From an uncultured Erysipelotrichaceae bacterium (GTDB taxonomy: Bacteria; Bacillota_I; Bacilli_A; RFN20; CAG-826), in the NCBI GenBank assembly GCA_902793515.1, contig CADBDO010000028.1:1-9263 (forward strand): a DNA stretch of 9,263 nucleotides. Direction: 5' to 3'. Numbering within the stretch: position 1 is the stretch's first letter; every line of letters starts with the position of its first letter. The position numbers and the translations under genes were made by a program. Under the pieces are notes generated by a model. That model saw only the letters and a program-made list of their open reading frames with translations, made no database searches and was not told the DNA's origin. Of the stretch, positions 4,574-9,263 are shown one piece after another.

Positions 4574-5454
4574 AAGTCGGATTCGTATCAATTCTTGGTC
4601 TTCCAAACGTTGGGAAGAGCACTTTAATAAACGCTATTCTCTCGAAGAAAGTTTCGATCGTCACTTGCAAATCACAGACAACCCGTGACGCTATCATGGG
4701 CGTTTATAATGAGAAAGACCTTCAGATTGTCTATATCGACACTCCAGGCCTTTTCCCAGGTGATGAGGCCCTTTATCAGATGATGGAGAAGAGCGCACGC
4801 AGATCCATGTCCGGCGTCGATGTCATCCTTTACGTCATCGACTCCACTTTGAAGAACTACTCAAAGGACGAGGAAACTCTTGCCTCAATCAAGAGTGACG
4901 CTCCAATCATCCTTCTTTTCAACAAGATAGATGATGTCAGAGTCGAGCAGATGGAAGCGCTCCTTGCCCATTACAACGAGAAGTACCCAAACTACGAAAA
5001 GATTCAGATCTCCGCTAAAACCAACTTTGGTTTGAAAGATATCAAAAACGCGGTGGTGGCTCACCTTTCCGAAGGACTTCCATATTATCCGGAAGATGTT
5101 ATCACTGACAAAGACAGGCCATTCATGGCCAAAGAAGCCATCAGAGAAGAGCTTCTCCGTTTCTTAAAGGATGAAATCCCTCACGAATGCGCAGTTGAGG
5201 TTACTTCTTACGAAGAAAAGGATGGCGGCATCTTCATAAAAGCCACGATCGTTTCCGAGAAAGAAGGCCACAAGGCCATCATCATCGGAAAAGGCGGCGA
5301 TATGATTAAGAAAATCTCCATGAGCGCTCGCCATAACCTCGAGAAGATGTGGCGTTCCCACGTCACGCTCATTTGCCGCGTCGAATGCGTCCCAGGATGG
5401 AGAAACGATCCTCGCAAACTCCAGAAACTAGGATATGGCAGAAAAGACGATTAA
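4570..5454 (+). CDS. era: GTPase Era, 30S ribosome assembly factor
   Basis: Era is an essential GTPase that binds the 3' end of 16S rRNA during small-subunit maturation, the same region YbeY processes. The 294 residues are the usual length. G1 is GLPNVGKST (10-18), the TTR of the switch region is at 37-39, G3 is DTPG (57-60), G4 is NKID (118-121) and G5 is SAK (148-150). The C-terminal KH domain has IIGKGGDMIKKI (238-249) with the GxxG loop. Two family features differ: G1 has Leu11 in place of the usual Arg in GRPNVGKS, and the HKPxHxLG-type segment after DTPG is replaced by LFPGDEALYQ. The reading frame is otherwise intact, so I expect a working protein. The SD TAGGAGA (4556-4562) lies inside ybeY; the start overlaps the ybeY stop, and the end overlaps recO by 20 bases. 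Confidence 0.97.
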   Translation: MKVGFVSILGLPNVGKSTLINAILSKKVSIVTCKSQTTRDAIMGVYNEKDLQIVYIDTPGLFPGDEALYQMMEKSARRSMSGVDVILYVIDSTLKNYSKDEETLASIKSDAPIILLFNKIDDVRVEQMEALLAHYNEKYPNYEKIQISAKTNFGLKDIKNAVVAHLSEGLPYYPEDVITDKDRPFMAKEAIREELLRFLKDEIPHECAVEVTSYEEKDGGIFIKATIVSEKEGHKAIIIGKGGDMIKKISMSARHNLEKMWRSHVTLICRVECVPGWRNDPRKLQKLGYGRKDD

Positions 5455-6154
5455 GAACATCGAAGGTATTGTCCTTCGTTCAACCCCATACAAAGAAAGT
5501 GACGCCATGGTCAATGTTTTGTCGCATGACGGTCTCTTTTCTTTTTTAGGCAGGGGCGTTCAGAAGAACATCAGCAAGAACTTCGCCTCCTGTCAGCTTC
5601 TTTCCAAAGCCAAATTCTCTTTGGTTGAGCAAAAGAACGGTGGATACGCTCTTTCAGAGAGCGAGGTCATTTCCTTGCCTGATGGCAAAGGCGATTTGAC
5701 TAGATTAGCCATCTTCAGCTTCCTTAGTGAGGTCAGCGTGAAGCTCATCTCCGAAGAAGAAGCCGGTCAGATCTATCCTTGGCTTTGCCAAACCATGGAT
5801 TTGCTCAAAGAGCCAGGCAAAGAAGCCTCCAGTGCATTGATCTACCTATGCCATTTGTTATCAGTCATCGGCTATGGCTTAGAGGTCAATGAGTGCGTCA
5901 CATGCGGCAAAAAGACCAATATTGTTGGCGTTTCCTTTAGAGATGGTGGGTTTGTTTGTGGCGATTGTGCCTCGCCTTCCATGAAAATGACGCCAAGAAA
6001 CCTCAAGATCCTTAGATTCTGCTTCAAGTGCGGACTTGAGGATGCCTTAAGGGTCAGTTTTGAGCCTAAAGAGAGTCTTTCTTTATTAAAGAACCTTATT
6101 AGTTACGTTGAAGATTTTACTGGCGTCAAAGTCAGAAGTCTTGAGTTGCTTTAA
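5435..6154 (+). CDS. recO: DNA repair protein RecO
   Basis: RecO anneals single-stranded DNA and, with RecR, helps load RecA onto SSB-coated gaps (RecFOR pathway). The 239-residue product has the usual length. The N-terminal OB fold (about 1-80) starts with IEGIVLRSTPYKESDAMV, typical of the family. The middle is helical, and a zinc finger is formed by C154-x2-C157 and C175-x2-C178. The C-terminal helical part ends in VKVRSLELL. The ATG lies 20 bases inside the end of era, in another frame, with only AGGA at 5430-5433 in front of it. That spacing is too short for a good SD, so translation is probably coupled to era. No clear terminator follows directly. Confidence 0.95.
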   Translation: MAEKTIKNIEGIVLRSTPYKESDAMVNVLSHDGLFSFLGRGVQKNISKNFASCQLLSKAKFSLVEQKNGGYALSESEVISLPDGKGDLTRLAIFSFLSEVSVKLISEEEAGQIYPWLCQTMDLLKEPGKEASSALIYLCHLLSVIGYGLEVNECVTCGKKTNIVGVSFRDGGFVCGDCASPSMKMTPRNLKILRFCFKCGLEDALRVSFEPKESLSLLKNLISYVEDFTGVKVRSLELL

Positions 6155-6189
6155 AAACCGCTTTACAATCAAAATAGTTCACTTAAAAA

Positions 6190-6215
6190 GGGTTGACTTT
6201 GAAATTTGTCAACCC
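6190..6215. promoter_or_regulatory. Inverted repeat framing the glyQS -35 element, candidate operator
   Basis: GGGTTGAC (6190-6197) and GTCAACCC (6208-6215) are perfect inverted copies separated by 10 bases. The best -35 for glyQS (6199-6204) lies in the gap, so a protein bound here would block polymerase. Read as RNA on the plus strand there is no T-tract after it. On the minus strand five T residues follow the hairpin (6189-6185), the form of an antisense terminator. Confidence 0.5.
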
Positions 6216-6227
6216 CCATATTATACT
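6199..6227 (+). promoter_or_regulatory. glyQS promoter
   Basis: TTGAAA (6199-6204) and TATACT (6222-6227) have the ideal 17-base spacer. Initiation is expected near 6234, giving a leader of about 34 bases. That is far too short for a T-box, the glycine-tRNA-sensing leader common upstream of Bacillota glycyl-tRNA synthetase genes. TTGACT at 6193-6198 is 23 bases from the -10 and is not its partner. Confidence 0.7.
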
Positions 6228-6230
6228 AGG

Positions 6231-6251
6231 CTCTCGTAGAGAGAATTTTTT
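6231..6251 (+). terminator. Small hairpin with T-tract at the glyQS start region, possible recO read-through terminator
   Basis: CTCTC (6231-6235) pairs with GAGAG (6239-6243) around GTA, followed by AA and six T residues (6246-6251). The stem is short. Because glyQS transcripts should begin near 6234, they would lack part of the left arm, while read-through transcripts from recO would contain the whole hairpin. Confidence 0.35.
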
Positions 6252-6267
6252 ATTCGAAAGGATACAT

Positions 6268-7647
6268 ATGGCAAACAAAAACTCATTTGAGAAAATCACA
6301 ACCCATCTTCAGCAGACCGGTTATGTTTTTCCAGGTTCACAGATATATGGAGGCTTATCCAACAGCTGGGACTACGGCCCGTTAGGCGCCGAGCTCAAGA
6401 AGAACGTCCGTGAGGCATGGTGGAAGAGATTCGTTCAGGAATCTCCAACCAACGTCGGCATCGATGCTGGTATTCTCATGAACCCACGCGTTTGGGAAGC
6501 CACCGGTCACGTCACCACCTTCAACGATCCAATGGTCGACTGCAAGGCTTGCAAAGCCCGTCACCGTGCCGATGAGCTCATCAAATCCGAATTCCCAGAT
6601 GCTGACGTCGATAACATGACCTTCGAGCAGATGGACGAATTCATCAAGGAGCACGACGTTAAGTGCCCAGTCTGCGGAAAGGCTGAATTCACCCCAATCC
6701 GTAAGTTCAACATGATGTTCAAGACTCACATCGGTGTCACCGATGACAGCAGCAGCGTCGTCTATCTCCGTCCAGAGACCGCTCAAGGCGTCTTCGTCAA
6801 CTTCAAGAACGTCCAGCGTACCCAAAGAAAGAAGCTCCCATTCGGCATTTGCCAGACTGGTAAGAGCTTCCGTAACGAAATCACCCCAGGGAACTTCACT
6901 TTCCGTATCCGTGAGTTCGATCAGATGGAAATGGAATTCTTCTGCAAGCCAGGAACCGACCTTGAATGGTTTGCCTACTGGAAGGATTACTGCCTTAAAT
7001 TCGTCGAGAGTCTCGGACCGAAAGCCGAGAACCTTCGCTTCCGCGATCACGAGCCAGCCGAGCTTGCTTTCTATTCCAAAGCCACGACTGACGTCGAATA
7101 TGACTTCCCGGATCTTGGTTGGGGAGAAATCCTCGGTGTCGCCGACAGAACCGATTACGATTTGAAGCGTCACCAGGAATACAGCAAAGAGGATATGACC
7201 TACTTTGATCCTGAGACCAACGAGAAATACATCCCTTATGTCATCGAACCATCCATGGGTCTTGATCGACTCATGCTCATGGTCATGATGGACAGCTACG
7301 ATGAGGAGACCTTGGAAGGTGGCGACATCCGTACCGTCATGCACATCCTCCCAGCTCTTGCCCCATACAAAGTTGCAGTTCTCCCATTATCCAAGAAGCT
7401 TGAAGACAAGGCTAAAGAAGTCCTTTCCGTCCTCAACAAGCATTTCCAGGTTACCTATGATGTCACCGGTTCCATCGGCAAGCGTTACCGCCGCCAGGAC
7501 GAAATCGGTACCCCATACTGCGTAACCGTTGACTTCGATACCCTTGAAGACAACACCGTCACCATTCGCGACCGCGATACCATGCAGCAAATCCGCATGC
7601 CTATCGACGAGCTCGTCAAACATTTCGAAGACAAATTCGTATTCTAA
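6268..7647 (+). CDS. glyQS: Glycyl-tRNA synthetase, single-chain homodimeric type
   Basis: This class II enzyme charges tRNA-Gly with glycine. The 459-residue length and lack of a separate beta subunit identify the homodimeric (alpha2) type, not the GlyQ/GlyS tetramer of E. coli and B. subtilis. Family motifs are WDYGPLG (34-40), RPETAQG (168-174), motif 2 FRNEITPGNFTFRIREF (201-217) and motif 3 EPSMGLDRLM (327-336). C92, C95, C133 and C136 form a probable zinc site in the insertion domain. The anticodon-binding domain is about 365-459, with GSIGKRYRRQDEIGTPYCV (401-419). GAAAGGA (6256-6262) sets the ATG at 6268; a longer open frame back to TTG 6193 overlaps the promoter and is rejected. Codon use is strongly biased (ACC, CGT, AAG, GTC frequent), which fits high expression and explains a long antisense open frame. 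It probably shares a transcript with dnaG. Confidence 0.97.
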   Translation: MANKNSFEKITTHLQQTGYVFPGSQIYGGLSNSWDYGPLGAELKKNVREAWWKRFVQESPTNVGIDAGILMNPRVWEATGHVTTFNDPMVDCKACKARHRADELIKSEFPDADVDNMTFEQMDEFIKEHDVKCPVCGKAEFTPIRKFNMMFKTHIGVTDDSSSVVYLRPETAQGVFVNFKNVQRTQRKKLPFGICQTGKSFRNEITPGNFTFRIREFDQMEMEFFCKPGTDLEWFAYWKDYCLKFVESLGPKAENLRFRDHEPAELAFYSKATTDVEYDFPDLGWGEILGVADRTDYDLKRHQEYSKEDMTYFDPETNEKYIPYVIEPSMGLDRLMLMVMMDSYDEETLEGGDIRTVMHILPALAPYKVAVLPLSKKLEDKAKEVLSVLNKHFQVTYDVTGSIGKRYRRQDEIGTPYCVTVDFDTLEDNTVTIRDRDTMQQIRMPIDELVKHFEDKFVF

Positions 7648-7655
7648 GTTCGCTT

Positions 7656-7663
7656 AAAGGAGG
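7656..7663 (+). promoter_or_regulatory. Shine-Dalgarno site of dnaG
   Basis: AAAGGAGG lies 6 bases before the ATG at 7670 in the 22-base gap after glyQS. No promoter or terminator fits in this gap, which supports co-transcription. Confidence 0.85.
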
Positions 7664-7669
7664 CAATTG

Positions 7670-9263
7670 ATGGCCTATTCACCTGAACTCATCGACGCGT
7701 TATTGGCCCAAACCGATATCGTCGATGTCATCAAGGCTTATATCCCGGTTACCAAAAAGGGCCGCAACTACATGGCCCTTTGTCCTTTTCATGATGACAA
7801 GCACCCAAGTTTGTCTATCTCCCCGGAGAGACAAATCTTTAAGTGCTTCGTCTGTGGAACGGCCGGCAACGCCATCACCTTCGTCTCCAAATACGAGAAG
7901 ATCTCTTATGCCGAAGCTGTACGTAAGGTAGCCGATATAGTTGGCTTCCATGACGACAGGCTCGAAAAAGAGGCCTTTGTCCCCAAGAAAGACCTAACTC
8001 TTGAACCTTTATATAACTGCATCAACGACTTGCAGAAGTTCTATGAGTACGACCTCAGCATCCCTGAAGGCAAGATAGCGAAAGATTACCTTGCCGAAAG
8101 GAACATCGATGAGGCTCAGGTAAAGAAATACAAAATCGGTTATTCTTTAGCCGATGGCAGAAAGACCATCGAGTTCTTGCTCGCCCATAACCATTCCCTC
8201 AAATCCATCGAGGATATCGGAATTGCTTTAGCGAGCAACAACGCCAAAGACGCGAACGCCGGAAGACTTATCTTCCCGTTATGCGATCCTAATGGCCAAG
8301 TCGTCGGATTCAGCGCCCGTAAGCTCAAGAAAGAGCAGGACCCGAAGTACGTCAACTCTCCTGAGACCCCGATCTTCCACAAAGGCAAGATTCTCTATAA
8401 CTACCATAACGTCAAAGGAATCGCCCGCCACGAAGGCTATGTTTATGTCCTTGAAGGATTCATGGATGTCATGGCTCTCGACAAAGCGGGAATCCCTAGC
8501 GCAGTTGCCCTTATGGGTACCGCGTTATCGTCCGACCAAATCGCGTTATTAAGGAAACTTAACTGCGAAATAAGGCTTTCCCTTGATGGTGATGCCGCCG
8601 GTCAGATCGGCATGATGAAGATCATTACTCAACTCAACGCCGCCGGCTTGCAATACCGTTTGGTCAGCAATCCTAACGACCTTCGTGACCCTGACGACAT
8701 TCTCCAAGAAAGCGGTCCTGAGGCCTTAAAGGAAGCCATGTCCCATCTCGTCGATGCGATGGACTTCCAAATCAACTATTACCTCAACGTCAAGAAACTT
8801 GAGACGCCTGATGAACGCCGCAAAGTCATGCTTTACTTCATTAGGTTTCTCAGAAACGTCCCAGCTGGAATCGACCGTGATAACTACATTGCCAAACTCT
8901 CGAAAGCGACTGGCTATGAGATGGAGGCAATCAGATTCCAAATCAACCGAAAGGTCGTAAGCAAAGAGGACGAAGAGGAAGCGAGCATCGCCGTAGATGA
9001 ACTCGACTTCTCAAGACTTCATCCTGAGAAGCTCCTCCAAAAGAGGCTCCTTAGGGCGGAACGACAGGCTCTCTACTACATGCTTAGCGAGATGAGCGCA
9101 GTCAAATATTTCGAAGATAAGATCGGCAATTTCTATACATCGGTCTACAATCAAATCGCCAACTACATCGTCGATTACCAAGAGTCGCGAAAGGAAAGCG
9201 TTACATTGCCATTGCTTATCAACGATATCTCGAACGCCAACGACGAAGACGCTGATACGCTTA
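7670..9263 (+). CDS. dnaG: DNA primase DnaG, 3' end beyond the window
   Basis: DnaG makes the RNA primers for replication forks and works with the replicative helicase DnaB/DnaC. The first 531 codons are present with no stop. The N-terminal zinc domain has the CHC2 ligands C38, H41, C59 and C62 in CPFHDDKHPSLSISP and FKCFVCGTAGN. The RNA-polymerase core domain follows, with GRLIFP (198-203) and KYVNSPETPIFHKG (226-239). The Toprim metal site is EGFMD (262-266), DGDAAG (306-311) and DPDD (340-343). Residues after about 430 start the helicase-binding C-terminal domain, which is cut by the window edge. The start has a strong SD. glyQS-dnaG linkage with rpoD (sigA) next is the common Bacillota order, so a sigma-factor gene is expected just outside the window. 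Confidence 0.98.
   Translation, partial: MAYSPELIDALLAQTDIVDVIKAYIPVTKKGRNYMALCPFHDDKHPSLSISPERQIFKCFVCGTAGNAITFVSKYEKISYAEAVRKVADIVGFHDDRLEKEAFVPKKDLTLEPLYNCINDLQKFYEYDLSIPEGKIAKDYLAERNIDEAQVKKYKIGYSLADGRKTIEFLLAHNHSLKSIEDIGIALASNNAKDANAGRLIFPLCDPNGQVVGFSARKLKKEQDPKYVNSPETPIFHKGKILYNYHNVKGIARHEGYVYVLEGFMDVMALDKAGIPSAVALMGTALSSDQIALLRKLNCEIRLSLDGDAAGQIGMMKIITQLNAAGLQYRLVSNPNDLRDPDDILQESGPEALKEAMSHLVDAMDFQINYYLNVKKLETPDERRKVMLYFIRFLRNVPAGIDRDNYIAKLSKATGYEMEAIRFQINRKVVSKEDEEEASIAVDELDFSRLHPEKLLQKRLLRAERQALYYMLSEMSAVKYFEDKIGNFYTSVYNQIANYIVDYQESRKESVTLPLLINDISNANDEDADTL

Noticed and set aside
6193..6267. N-terminal extension of GlyRS from TTG 6193.
   Set aside because: The extension overlaps the predicted promoter, and a good SD sits 5 bases before ATG 6268, where the family N-terminus begins.
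6154..6268. T-box riboswitch upstream of glyQS.
   Set aside because: The whole gap is about 113 bases and the leader after the promoter about 34. There is no room for the specifier stem, and I see no T-box sequence.
6382..7344. A 320-codon open frame on the minus strand opposite glyQS.
   Set aside because: It lies wholly within a strongly conserved gene, has no recognisable domain or SD, and follows from the biased codon use of glyQS, which keeps antisense frames free of stops.
1..9263. CRISPR arrays, tRNA or rRNA genes, insertion sequences and attachment sites.
   Set aside because: No regularly spaced repeats, cloverleaf-like sequence, transposase frame or flanking direct repeats were seen, and the window is almost fully occupied by recognised genes.

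Overview
This is an ordinary-looking bacterial housekeeping region with a few accessory genes set into it. The conserved run ybeY-era-recO-glyQS-dnaG is the gene order of Bacillota (Firmicutes), and rpsU next to it also fits. The single-polypeptide glycyl-tRNA synthetase, short intergenic gaps and moderate GC suggest an uncultivated or gut-type Bacilli lineage near Erysipelotrichia or the walled relatives of Mollicutes; this is inference. Tryptophan codons in the genes I read are TGG and ybeY ends at TGA, so I see no sign that TGA is read as tryptophan.

Layout. The last 36 codons of an upstream gene (possibly a TRAM-type tRNA methylthiotransferase) end at 113 and are followed by a hairpin terminator. 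rpmF (ribosomal protein L32) is a compact unit with its own promoter, Shine-Dalgarno (SD) site and terminator. Two convergent glycosyltransferase genes come next: a plus-strand GT-B enzyme (536-1537) resembling bacterial glycolipid synthases and a minus-strand GT2 enzyme (1538-2494). Their stop codons abut, and each gene's probable terminator lies inside the other gene. A divergent promoter region with a perfect 16-bp palindrome separates the GT2 gene from rpsU (S21, 2609-2785).

Between rpsU and ybeY sits a membrane protein (2865-4070) with a C39 peptidase domain and six membrane segments like a peptidase-containing ABC exporter, but it stops before any ATPase domain. Then come ybeY, era and recO, coupled by overlaps. 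glyQS has its own promoter, with its -35 hexamer framed by an inverted repeat. dnaG follows 22 bases after glyQS and runs off the window.

The ribosomal proteins, GlyRS, Era, YbeY, RecO and primase serve translation, ribosome maturation and replication/repair. The two glycosyltransferases and the C39 protein are the envelope or export genes. The most interesting signals are the ATPase-less C39 protein, a split between SD-led genes and four genes with no SD whose -10-like hexamer lies 6-9 bases before the start codon (candidate leaderless mRNAs), and the operator-like symmetric sites near the GT2 and glyQS promoters.
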